From: Elusimicrobiota bacterium
GTDB lineage: Bacteria > CG03 > SLGR01 > JAGXOG01
DNA: 7,442 bases
Reading direction: 5' to 3'
Assembly (NCBI GenBank): GCA_027858455.1
Contig: JAQICQ010000192.1
Span: 1 to 7,442, forward strand
Shown here: one piece after another, positions 1 through 6,412 of the stretch
Layout: the number at the start of each line of letters is the position of its first letter
How positions within the stretch are numbered: position 1 is the stretch's first letter
Made by a program: the position numbers and the translations under genes
Notes under the pieces: generated by a model
Database searches by the model: none
Told to the model about the DNA's origin: nothing
What the model saw: only the letters and a program-made list of their open reading frames with translations

Positions 1-1
1 G

Positions 2-47
2 GGGATGAAGGAACGAATGCATGCATAAGCATGAAGAAGAGAGTTCC
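2..47. repeat. Purine-rich hairpin element, copy A
   Basis: This copy opens with GGGATGAAGGAACGAATGC, which matches positions 100-118 at 16 of 19 bases; all three differences are transitions. It contains a small hairpin, CATGC (20-24), loop ATAA, GCATG (29-33). An outer stem pairs GGAAC (10-14) with GTTCC (43-47). The purine-rich GAAGAAGAGAG stretch after the inner hairpin also has a counterpart in copy B. The function is unknown. It may be a dispersed intergenic repeat of this genome or part of a structured transcript. One reading frame is open from 1 to a TGA at 52-54, but the resemblance to copy B argues against it being the end of a protein gene. Confidence 0.4.
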
Positions 48-65
48 TGAATGAGATACAGTGGA

Positions 66-88
66 AAAAATGCCTAAATGGCATTTTT
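66..88 (+). terminator. Terminator-like hairpin
   Basis: AAAAATGCC (66-74) and GGCATTTTT (80-88) are perfect inverted repeats around the 5-base loop TAAAT. The A-run before and T-run after the TGCC/GGCA core fit a weak intrinsic terminator that could work in either direction. It probably ends transcription of whatever lies left of the window. Only four of the nine pairs are the G/C-containing core, and the T-run is five bases long, so termination strength is uncertain. Confidence 0.4.
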
Positions 89-99
89 GTAACGCCAGA

Positions 100-140
100 G
101 GGATGAGGGAGCGAACGCTGCTAAATGCAGGAGGAGAGAG
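100..140. repeat. Purine-rich hairpin element, copy B
   Basis: This is the second copy of the element at 2-47. It starts GGGATGAGGGAGCGAACGC and ends GGAGGAGAGAG. Its internal hairpin, CTGC (118-121), loop TAAAT, GCAG (127-130), sits where copy A has CATGC/GCATG, so the stem is kept while both strands differ. The outer GGAAC/GTTCC stem of copy A is not preserved here. A more degenerate relative, GAGCGAAGCAAG...GCGAGTGAG, lies at 198-223. Function is unknown. Confidence 0.35.
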
Positions 141-159
141 CGACCAACGGAAGTCCCGC

Positions 160-230
160 AGGGGCGACCGAATAATGTTAGCCCCTATGGAAGTTACGAG
201 CGAAGCAAGAATATGCGAGTGAGTTAACTT
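160..230 (+). promoter_or_regulatory. Hairpin-forming leader ahead of the first gene
   Basis: Two possible stems lie in this stretch. AGGGGC (160-165) can pair with GCCCCT (181-186), and AAGTTA (191-196) with TAACTT (225-230). The second stem ends two bases before the ATG at 233 and has the only Shine-Dalgarno-like sequence, GAGTGAG (217-223), inside its loop, so it could influence translation of the phosphatase gene. GCGACC and GGAAGT each occur twice between 140 and 195. I see no convincing -35/-10 promoter. The regulatory role is inference; only the inverted repeats are directly seen. Confidence 0.25.
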
Positions 231-232
231 AG

Positions 233-706
233 ATGGAAATAAAAAAAATAATTTTCGTTTGTACGGGAAATACATGCCGCAGCGTGATGGCGGAAAAGAT
301 ATTTGACAGTATGGCTAAGAGTGCCGGATTCGGGGATATAGTTTCGGATTCAGCGGGAACCGCTGCAATGAGTCATTACCGCATCTTCGGCGACCTGAAA
401 GAAGTAATAGAGGAAAACGGCCTCAGTGTCCACGGCCATATTCCTGAGATGATAAGCCGGGAAAGTTTAGGCGAGTTCGACTTAATTATTGTTATGACTG
501 AGTTTCACAGAAGAGATATCAACGAGAGGTTTCCCGGATATGAAGATAAAGTTTTTCTCTTGAGCGAATATGCCGGCGAGGGTCAAAAAGATGTTACCGA
601 CCCGATAGGAAGGGGGATAGAGGTTTACAGGCAGACTTTTAAAGAGATTGAGGAATATATGAATAAACTTATAGAAGAGGTTAAAGATGAGTTTGAAAAA
701 GACTGA
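233..706 (+). CDS. ywlE: Low-molecular-weight phosphatase, YwlE-type (probable protein-arginine phosphatase)
   Basis: This 157-residue cytoplasmic protein has the usual length and layout of the low-molecular-weight phosphatase family. The N-terminal P-loop CTGNTCRS carries the nucleophile Cys10 and the phosphate-binding Arg16. A SAG motif lies at 40-42, and the general acid Asp123 is in the DP motif TDPIG. Thr14 in the P-loop matches the threonine that in Bacillus YwlE favours phospho-arginine over phospho-tyrosine, so a protein-arginine phosphatase is the better guess; tyrosine phosphatase activity remains possible. The ATG at 233 follows a weak GAGTGAG site 9 bases upstream and lies beside a possible stem. 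The last 20 bases overlap glyA, which suggests coupled translation. In Firmicutes rpiB usually follows this gene; here glyA does. Confidence 0.85.
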   Translation: MEIKKIIFVCTGNTCRSVMAEKIFDSMAKSAGFGDIVSDSAGTAAMSHYRIFGDLKEVIEENGLSVHGHIPEMISRESLGEFDLIIVMTEFHRRDINERFPGYEDKVFLLSEYAGEGQKDVTDPIGRGIEVYRQTFKEIEEYMNKLIEEVKDEFEKD

Positions 707-1925
707 TACGGAGATATATAAAGCAATTCAAAATGAGATCGACCGGCAGCATAAAAATTTGGAGATGATAGCATCGGAAAATTACACATCGCCGGAAGTT
801 TTAGAAGCTATGGGGTCTCCCCTTACCGACAAATACGCCGAGGGTTATCCGGGACGCAGGTATTACGGGGGGTGTGAAAATGTAGATATAGTTGAAAACA
901 TTGCAATAGAACGGGCAAAAGAGATATTTAAGTGCGAACATGTAAATGTCCAGCCTCATTCGGGAAGCCAGGCAAATATAGCTTCTTATCTGGCTTTGCT
1001 TGATATAGGCGATAAAATAATGGGGATGGACCTTTCCTGCGGAGGGCATCTGACTCACGGGCATCCTCTTAATTTCAGCGGGAAGTATTTTGATATTGTC
1101 CCTTACGGCGTTGATAAGAAAAGTCACAGAATTGATTACGAAAAAGTTAGGGAAATCGCGCTTAAAGAACGCCCCGATCTTATAGTTTGCGGAGCGTCGG
1201 CATATCCCCGGGAGATAGATTTTAAAAAATTCAAAGAGATTGCAGATGAGTGTGATGCGTATTTAATGGCGGATATAGCCCATATAGCGGGTTTGGTCGC
1301 AAAAGGGCTCCATCCGGATCCGGTTCCTTACTGTGATGTAGTAACTACTACTACTCATAAAACTTTGCGCGGACCGCGCGGAGGTATGATAATGTGCAAG
1401 AAAGAGTACGCCTCCGCAATCGACCGGTCGGTTTTTCCCGGCAATCAGGGAGGCCCGTTGATGCATGTAATTGCCGCTAAGGCAGTATGTTTTAAAGAAG
1501 TTTTGTCGGAAGATTTCAAAGATTACGCAAAGCAGGTTATAGCTAACTGTCGTGCGCTTGCGGGAGAACTTAAAAACAGGGGAATTAAACTTATTTCCGG
1601 GGGGACGGATAATCATCTGGTATTGGTAGATTTAAGACCTCTGGAGATTACGGGCAAAAAAGCAGAAGCAGCTTTGCAGGCCGCCGGGATAGTAGTAAAT
1701 AAAAACTCAATCCCCTATGATCCGGCCAAGCCTCTTGTTACCTCGGGGATAAGAATAGGTACCCCGGTTCTTACCACGCGCGGGTTTAAAGAAGAGGGAA
1801 TAAAAACAGTAGCGGGTTTAATAGCGCGAGTTATTAAGGATCCGTCAGAAGAGATAATCAGCGATGTAAACGGCAAGGTTAGGGAACTTTGTAAAAAGTA
1901 TCCTCACAATAAAGGAAGGGAATAA
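687..1925 (+). CDS. glyA: Serine hydroxymethyltransferase
   Basis: GlyA interconverts serine plus tetrahydrofolate with glycine plus 5,10-methylene-tetrahydrofolate, using pyridoxal phosphate in the cytoplasm. At 412 residues it is full length for the bacterial enzyme. IASENYTS (28-35) and KYAEGYPGRRYYGGCE (49-64) are hallmark segments, with Tyr50, Glu52, Tyr59 and Tyr60 at active-site positions. Asp196 and His199 in MADIAHIAG contact the cofactor. Lys225 in TTTTHKT is the Schiff-base lysine. Arg356 in SGIRIGTP should bind the substrate carboxylate. The ATG at 687 lies inside the phosphatase gene, 6 bases after AGAAGAGG (673-680), and starting there leaves a normal N-terminus. Only two bases separate its stop from upp. 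No key residue is missing. Confidence 0.97.
   Translation: MSLKKTDTEIYKAIQNEIDRQHKNLEMIASENYTSPEVLEAMGSPLTDKYAEGYPGRRYYGGCENVDIVENIAIERAKEIFKCEHVNVQPHSGSQANIASYLALLDIGDKIMGMDLSCGGHLTHGHPLNFSGKYFDIVPYGVDKKSHRIDYEKVREIALKERPDLIVCGASAYPREIDFKKFKEIADECDAYLMADIAHIAGLVAKGLHPDPVPYCDVVTTTTHKTLRGPRGGMIMCKKEYASAIDRSVFPGNQGGPLMHVIAAKAVCFKEVLSEDFKDYAKQVIANCRALAGELKNRGIKLISGGTDNHLVLVDLRPLEITGKKAEAALQAAGIVVNKNSIPYDPAKPLVTSGIRIGTPVLTTRGFKEEGIKTVAGLIARVIKDPSEEIISDVNGKVRELCKKYPHNKGRE
1912..1919 (+). promoter_or_regulatory. Shine-Dalgarno site of upp (supports a GTG start)
   Basis: AAGGAAGG lies 8 bases ahead of the GTG at 1928, inside the last codons of glyA. It supports GTG as the start of upp, since no ATG is nearby in that frame. 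Confidence 0.75.
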
Positions 1926-1927
1926 TT

Positions 1928-2563
1928 GTGGACAAAGTAAAGATTATTAAGCATCCCCTGATTCAGGATAAACTTACAAGGATGCGCGATGTAAATACAG
2001 ACAGCACAAAATTCAGAAATCTTTTAAGGGAACTTTCTTCGCTTATGGCATTTGAAGTTACAAGAGATATAAAAGCAGAGAGCGTAGAAGTTGAAACTCC
2101 TCTTGAAGCAACTGCCGCGGGAGTCAGGGTGAGGCATTCGGAGATTGTTCTGATTCCGATTCTTCGCGCAGGGATAGGAATGGTTGACGGTGTTCTCCAG
2201 ATTATTCCGCAGGCAAGAGTAGGCCATATCGGCATGTACAGAGAGCCGGACACCCTTAAGGCAGTTGAATATTACAAGAAACTGCCGAATAATATATCTA
2301 AGTGCCAGATGGTGCTTTTGATAGACCCGATGCTTGCCACCGGGCATACAATGGTCGCTACACTGGAGTCTTGCCGCCGTGCCGGAGCGAAAAACCTAAG
2401 TATAATGTGTCTTGTCGCCGCGCCGGAAGGAATTAAAGAAGTAAGAAAAGAATATCCCGAGATAGAGATATATACGGCGTCTATAGACAGCCGGCTTGAC
2501 GAGCACGGCTATATAGTCCCCGGGCTGGGAGACGCCGGGGATAGGATCTTCGGTACAAAATAA
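1928..2563 (+). CDS. upp: Uracil phosphoribosyltransferase
   Basis: Upp makes UMP from uracil and phosphoribosyl pyrophosphate (PRPP) in pyrimidine salvage. The 211-residue length is typical. ILRAGIGMVDG (78-88) and HIGMYRE (100-106) are family segments. The PRPP loop is LIDPMLATGHTM (131-142), with Asp133 in the usual place. The C-terminal uracil-binding end, YIVPGLGDAGDRIFGTK, is nearly identical to that of the Escherichia coli enzyme. The one oddity is His140, where well-known members have Gly (ATGGS); this loop position may be tolerant. The start is a GTG with a strong ribosome-binding site, two bases after the glyA stop. The glyA-upp pairing is common in Firmicutes and fits an operon. 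The wecA-like gene follows after 20 bases. Confidence 0.96.
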   Translation: MDKVKIIKHPLIQDKLTRMRDVNTDSTKFRNLLRELSSLMAFEVTRDIKAESVEVETPLEATAAGVRVRHSEIVLIPILRAGIGMVDGVLQIIPQARVGHIGMYREPDTLKAVEYYKKLPNNISKCQMVLLIDPMLATGHTMVATLESCRRAGAKNLSIMCLVAAPEGIKEVRKEYPEIEIYTASIDSRLDEHGYIVPGLGDAGDRIFGTK

Positions 2564-2583
2564 TGGATATTCGCTGATTCTTC

Positions 2584-3600
2584 ATGCAGTTTGAATTTTA
2601 TATACTTACCTTTATAATTTCTGCCTTTTTTTCTCTGTTATTTACACCGATAGTCGGGTCTTTTGCAATTAAATACGGCGCGCTTGATCAGCCTTCCGGC
2701 CGTAAAGTTCACAGAAAACCAATACCACTCTGGGGTGGGGTAGGGGTTTTTATAGCAGTCTTCGGCACTATCTTTATCATGGGAAGAGTGAATTCGGACT
2801 TTAGCCGGCTTCTTGCCAAAGATTCAGAATATCTGAAACATATTTTTGAAGGTATATTTGTTTCCTCTATAGTAGTTACCGTTTTGGGGATTGTAGATGA
2901 TTTAAAAGGAGTTATTCCTACTACAAAACTTCTGGGGCAGATAATCGCGGCTATGATAATAATGCAGTATGGGTTAAAAATCAGCGGCCTCGGCATTCCT
3001 TTCACGGCGATCTATATTAGGCTCCCTCTTTATGTTTCCATAGCTCTGACTGTTGTATGGCTGGTGGGTTTTATGAATTCCATTAATCTCATAGATGGTG
3101 TGGACGGTTTGGCAACAGGAGTGATGGCAATTGCTTCTTTTATATTTTTTGTGATTACACTTCTTCAAATCAGAGTTCAGACCGACCCTGCGGCAATTGA
3201 TATGCTGAAATTTGCTTCGGTCTTAAGCTTGGTTCTTTGCGGAAGCAGTCTGGGCTTTTTAAAATATAATTTTCCGCCGGGAAAGATTTTCCTTGGTGAT
3301 TCCGGCAGCCTTTTATTGGGCTTTCTTGCCGGGATAATTACAATAACGGGAATTTTAAAGACGGCGGCGGCCCTGACCCTGATTATCCCGATTATAATTT
3401 TCGGCGTGCCGATAGGAGATGCTTTTTTTTCTCTCGTCCGCAGAATTTTCAGGCACAAATCATTTATGAAAGCAGATAAAGACCATATTCATCACCGGCT
3501 TTTATACAGAAAGGGATGGAACGCCAAGAAAGTTGATATAAGAATCTATGCGATAACTTTTGCTTTGGGGCTTTTAGCTGTTATAATGACAATACTATGA
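2584..3600 (+). CDS. wecA: Polyprenyl-phosphate GlcNAc-1-phosphate transferase, WecA/TagO family
   Basis: This 338-residue inner-membrane protein has about ten hydrophobic segments and belongs to the MraY/WecA superfamily. It should move a sugar-1-phosphate, most likely GlcNAc-1-P, from its UDP form to undecaprenyl phosphate as the first step of an envelope polysaccharide. Family motifs appear in order: DQPSGRKVHRKPIP (35-48), the Asp-Asp pair 105-106 in IVDDLKG, NLIDGVDGLATG (168-179), FLGDSGS (236-242) and the WecA/TagO-type HIHHRL (301-306). The HIHH loop and the neighbouring UDP-GlcNAc 2-epimerase favour WecA/TagO over MraY. The ATG at 2584 has no clear Shine-Dalgarno site, but no better start exists, because ATG 2563 runs straight into a stop. 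The stop overlaps the epimerase start as ATGA. The polymer could be a teichoic-acid linkage unit, an O-antigen or another glycan; the sequence does not decide. Confidence 0.88.
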   Translation: MQFEFYILTFIISAFFSLLFTPIVGSFAIKYGALDQPSGRKVHRKPIPLWGGVGVFIAVFGTIFIMGRVNSDFSRLLAKDSEYLKHIFEGIFVSSIVVTVLGIVDDLKGVIPTTKLLGQIIAAMIIMQYGLKISGLGIPFTAIYIRLPLYVSIALTVVWLVGFMNSINLIDGVDGLATGVMAIASFIFFVITLLQIRVQTDPAAIDMLKFASVLSLVLCGSSLGFLKYNFPPGKIFLGDSGSLLLGFLAGIITITGILKTAAALTLIIPIIIFGVPIGDAFFSLVRRIFRHKSFMKADKDHIHHRLLYRKGWNAKKVDIRIYAITFALGLLAVIMTIL

Positions 3601-4742
3601 AAAAGAAAGTAATGACAGTATTCGGAACCCGCCCGGAAGCAATTAAAATGGCTCCGGTAGTAACTGCGATAGCGCAAAGCAAAAGGATGGAGCTTATTAC
3701 CGCGGTAACCGGCCAGCACAGAGATATGCTTGACCAGGTAATGGAGCTTTTTGATATAGAAGCGGATTATGATTTAAATGTAATGCTGGAAGGTCAGTCA
3801 TTGGAAGAAGTTACTACCCGGGTCATAGAAGGATTAAAAGATATCTATAAAAAAGAGTCTCCGGACGTTGTTTTGGTGCACGGTGATACTTCTACTGCTT
3901 TTGCAGCCGCTCTTGGAGCGTATTATCATAAAATACCTGTGGGGCATGTGGAAGCCGGCCTTAGATCCGATGACATATACAATCCTTTCCCGGAGGAGAT
4001 AAACAGGCGTCTGGTTGATACTCTTGCATCGTATCATTTCGCGCCTACTTCAGGTAACAGCCGGAATCTTTTAAAAGAAAATATAAAAGAAAATGTATTT
4101 ATTACCGGCAATACCGTTATTGACGCCCTTCTTGCGGCGGCAAAAAAAGAGTTAAAACCTGTCAGCCGGGAGCTTCTTAGGCAGCAGGAAAGTAAGAGAA
4201 AGTATATTTTAATTACCGCCCACAGAAGAGAAAATTTTGGTAAACCGTTAGAAAATATTTGCATGGGCATTAAGAAGCTTGCAGTTAAATATCCCGATAT
4301 TGATTTTATATATCCTGTCCATCCGAACCCGAATGTTAAAGGGCCGGTAGAAGAAAACCTGGGCCTCGTAACAAACATAAAACTTATCAAGCCGGTATCT
4401 TATTCCGACATGGTATGGCTGTTAAAAAACTCATATTTTTGTATGACTGATTCGGGAGGAATACAGGAAGAGGCGCCGACTTTTGGCAAACCCGTTCTGG
4501 TTTTAAGAAAAGTTACCGAACGGCCGGAGGCAGTTGAGGCGGGGACAGTAGATGTTATAGGAACTAATCCTGAAATCATTTACAGCTCAGCGGAAAAACT
4601 AATAAATGACCATGAATTTTATAATAAATACAGTCGGGCGCATAATCCCTACGGCGACGGATTGGCTGCTAAAAGGACGGTGGAGTACCTTGAATATAAA
4701 CTTGGTTTAAGAAAAAAGGAGCCGGAACCCTGGAAAATATAG
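3597..4742 (+). CDS. wecB: UDP-N-acetylglucosamine 2-epimerase (non-hydrolysing)
   Basis: This 381-residue cytoplasmic enzyme interconverts UDP-GlcNAc and UDP-ManNAc, supplying ManNAc for envelope polymers. It has the two-domain GT-B-like fold family length. Conserved segments are VFGTRPEAIKMAP (8-20), TGQHRDMLDQV (38-48), VHGDTST (94-100), GHVEAGLRS (116-124), FPEEINRR (131-138), AHRRENFG (208-215), DSGGIQEEAPTFGKPVL (285-301) and TERPEAVEAGT (307-317). Asp97, Glu119 and Glu133 match the acidic catalytic residues Asp95, Glu117 and Glu131 of E. coli WecB, and His209 matches its His213 region. The start overlaps the preceding stop by four bases, with no obvious ribosome-binding site, so translation is probably coupled to the transferase. 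The gene's end contains the ribosome-binding site and probable start of the following sensor gene. Bacillus and Staphylococcus call this protein MnaA. Confidence 0.95.
   Translation: MKKKVMTVFGTRPEAIKMAPVVTAIAQSKRMELITAVTGQHRDMLDQVMELFDIEADYDLNVMLEGQSLEEVTTRVIEGLKDIYKKESPDVVLVHGDTSTAFAAALGAYYHKIPVGHVEAGLRSDDIYNPFPEEINRRLVDTLASYHFAPTSGNSRNLLKENIKENVFITGNTVIDALLAAAKKELKPVSRELLRQQESKRKYILITAHRRENFGKPLENICMGIKKLAVKYPDIDFIYPVHPNPNVKGPVEENLGLVTNIKLIKPVSYSDMVWLLKNSYFCMTDSGGIQEEAPTFGKPVLVLRKVTERPEAVEAGTVDVIGTNPEIIYSSAEKLINDHEFYNKYSRAHNPYGDGLAAKRTVEYLEYKLGLRKKEPEPWKI
4716..4721 (+). promoter_or_regulatory. Shine-Dalgarno site pointing to a CTG start
   Basis: AAGGAG lies exactly 8 bases before the CTG at 4730, within the last codons of the epimerase gene. 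It is one of the best ribosome-binding sites in the window. No ATG, GTG or TTG follows it in a long frame, whereas the frame starting at CTG 4730 runs uninterrupted into the GAF/HD-GYP protein. The ATG at 4811 has nothing comparable upstream. Confidence 0.6.
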
Positions 4743-6370
4743 ATCTTCTTAAAAGCACTATAAAAGGGCTGAATTATCGTTACAGCGCTATAAAAAAGAT
4801 AAATACTCTTATGGGGGAATCAAAGGGTGGGTATGATTTTTTAGATAAAGCGGTAGGCGTAGTTATGGATATTATCGGCGCCGATGCCGGCGTGGTCTTA
4901 ATGCGGGAGAAGGATAACACATTAAAAATTACCGCGCTTCGCGCTCAGGCCCCCTATCTTGAGGAAAAAAAACTTAAAAAAGAGTTTGAAAATATTACCA
5001 TACCGGTTTCAAAGGCGGGAGTGGAAAAAATTTTAGACGGTACTGAAGCCATATCAATTAAAGAGGGGAACAATATTAAGGAAACAAGTTACCGCATAGC
5101 AATTTCTGATGTAATAGGAAAGATTGATATGGTTTGTGCGGTTCCGGTGATAAAAGATGACCGGATAAGCGGAATTCTGGAGCTTTATAATATAATGGGC
5201 AGTTTCACAAAAGACAAAAAAGAAGCATTTGCCAGCATCGGCGGCCAGCTCGGGGTTTACAGTGAACTTTTTTTTAGGCTCTCTGCTTTGAAAAATCAGG
5301 CAAATACTCTGAGGCAGATGGTGTCGGTAACCGAGGCGATAAGTTCCCCCAGCCAGATGGGGGCGGTGTTAGAAATGATAATTAAGAACTCACTTGATTT
5401 TTTTACCGCAGACGGATGTTCTATATTACTGAAAGACAGGAACGGGCGGTTGAACTTTGAGGCCGTAAGCGGAGACAAATCCGATACACTTAAAGGCAAG
5501 ACATTGGAACCCGGAGAAGGTATCGTCGGTGAGGTAGTGCAGACCGGGGAAGTGAAATTAGTTGCTGATGTATCCGAGGAGGGAAAGTTTTCTTCAAGAA
5601 TTGACGGAATAACTCACATGGAAACAGGTTCTGTTATATGTTCACCGCTCAAGATTGCTGACCAAACTATAGGAGCTATTGAGATAATAAGGGCAAAATC
5701 CGCCCGCCCGTTTTCAGAAGAAGATACAGGCCTCCTTGTCATACTTGCCGCGCAGGCATCTATAACAATAGACAAGGCAAGAATGTATTCTATGAAAGAC
5801 AGATGGTTTAATTCTACAATATATCTTTTAGTTAAAATGATAAACGCCAAAGATAAAAAATTTCCCGAGCACACTGATAAAGTAAGGGAACTTTGCCGCC
5901 TTATGGGAGAAAAGCTTGAACTGGAATCAGAGCAACTGCAGCGCCTGGATATCGCCGCGTCTATACAAAATATAGCCAAACTTATAATACCGGACAGAAT
6001 ATTAAAAAAAGAGACAGAACTTTCTCCGGAAGAATGGGAAGAAGTCAGGGAACATCCGGTAAAGAGTTCCGAGATTTTAGAAACTCTTGACGAATTCAGG
6101 GATATTATCCCGATAATAAAATATCATCATGAAAAATATGACGGCACGGGATATCCGGAAGGGCTCAGGGAGGGTGAGATACCGGAGCTTGCGAGAATAC
6201 TTAATATTGCTGATTCTTTTACCGCGATGACCTCAGAGAGGCCCTACCGTAAGGCCATGTCTCCTAAAGAAGCGCTGGAAAATATACGCGCCCAGTCGGG
6301 AAAACAGTATGAGCCTAAAATAGCGGATTTGTTTTTGAAATTAATGGATAAAGAAAATCCGAAAGGATAA
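4730..6370 (+). CDS. Two-GAF sensor protein with degenerate HD-GYP domain
   Basis: Probably a 546-residue soluble signalling protein, numbered here from CTG 4730. A short amphipathic N-terminal stretch (ENIDLLKSTIKGL) is followed by a GAF domain (about 35-182), a second GAF domain (about 192-352) and a C-terminal HD-GYP domain (about 363-540). HD-GYP domains normally hydrolyse cyclic di-GMP with a di- or tri-iron centre. Here His381, Lys417, EHP (His442), the HHEKYDGTGYPEG motif (His466, His467, Tyr475) and Asp495 in ADSFTAMTSERPYRK are kept, but the name-giving HD pair is Gln413-Asn414 (SIQNIAK instead of the usual LLHDIGK). It may therefore be a c-di-GMP binder without activity. Membrane segments and a receiver domain are absent. 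The first ATG is at 4811 (519 residues). I prefer CTG 4730 because AAGGAG sits 8 bases before it and the 27 added codons read like protein. It overlaps the epimerase gene by 13 bases. The ligand of the GAF domains is unknown. Confidence 0.85.
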   Translation: MENIDLLKSTIKGLNYRYSAIKKINTLMGESKGGYDFLDKAVGVVMDIIGADAGVVLMREKDNTLKITALRAQAPYLEEKKLKKEFENITIPVSKAGVEKILDGTEAISIKEGNNIKETSYRIAISDVIGKIDMVCAVPVIKDDRISGILELYNIMGSFTKDKKEAFASIGGQLGVYSELFFRLSALKNQANTLRQMVSVTEAISSPSQMGAVLEMIIKNSLDFFTADGCSILLKDRNGRLNFEAVSGDKSDTLKGKTLEPGEGIVGEVVQTGEVKLVADVSEEGKFSSRIDGITHMETGSVICSPLKIADQTIGAIEIIRAKSARPFSEEDTGLLVILAAQASITIDKARMYSMKDRWFNSTIYLLVKMINAKDKKFPEHTDKVRELCRLMGEKLELESEQLQRLDIAASIQNIAKLIIPDRILKKETELSPEEWEEVREHPVKSSEILETLDEFRDIIPIIKYHHEKYDGTGYPEGLREGEIPELARILNIADSFTAMTSERPYRKAMSPKEALENIRAQSGKQYEPKIADLFLKLMDKENPKG

Positions 6371-6412
6371 AATATATTTGAAAAAGACTAAGGAAATATT
6401 TAAAATCAAAAA

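Noticed and set aside
1..54. Open frame from the window edge to TGA 52-54, possibly the end of an upstream protein.
   Set aside because: Most of it coincides with repeat copy A, whose sister copy at 100-140 is non-coding, and its translation (ISMKKRVPE at the end) matches nothing I recognise.
171..176. AATAAT as a -10 promoter element ahead of the first gene.
   Set aside because: No acceptable -35 hexamer lies 16-18 bases upstream (148-153 is CGGAAG), so I could not support a promoter.
70..222. A 50-codon open frame starting at ATG 70 (begins MPKWHFCNARGMRERTLL).
   Set aside because: It spans the terminator-like hairpin, repeat copy B and the leader stems, has no good Shine-Dalgarno site, and its Arg/Glu-rich translation simply mirrors the purine-rich repeats. 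I recognise no protein family in it.
801..1616. Reverse-strand open frames opposite glyA (and similar ones opposite the other genes).
   Set aside because: They mirror strongly conserved + strand genes, have no recognisable motifs and are interpreted as chance frames.
6371..6412. A riboswitch (for example preQ1) ahead of queD, expected for queuosine genes.
   Set aside because: Only 42 AT-rich bases lie between the genes, with no C-rich loop, stem or terminator of the preQ1 type.
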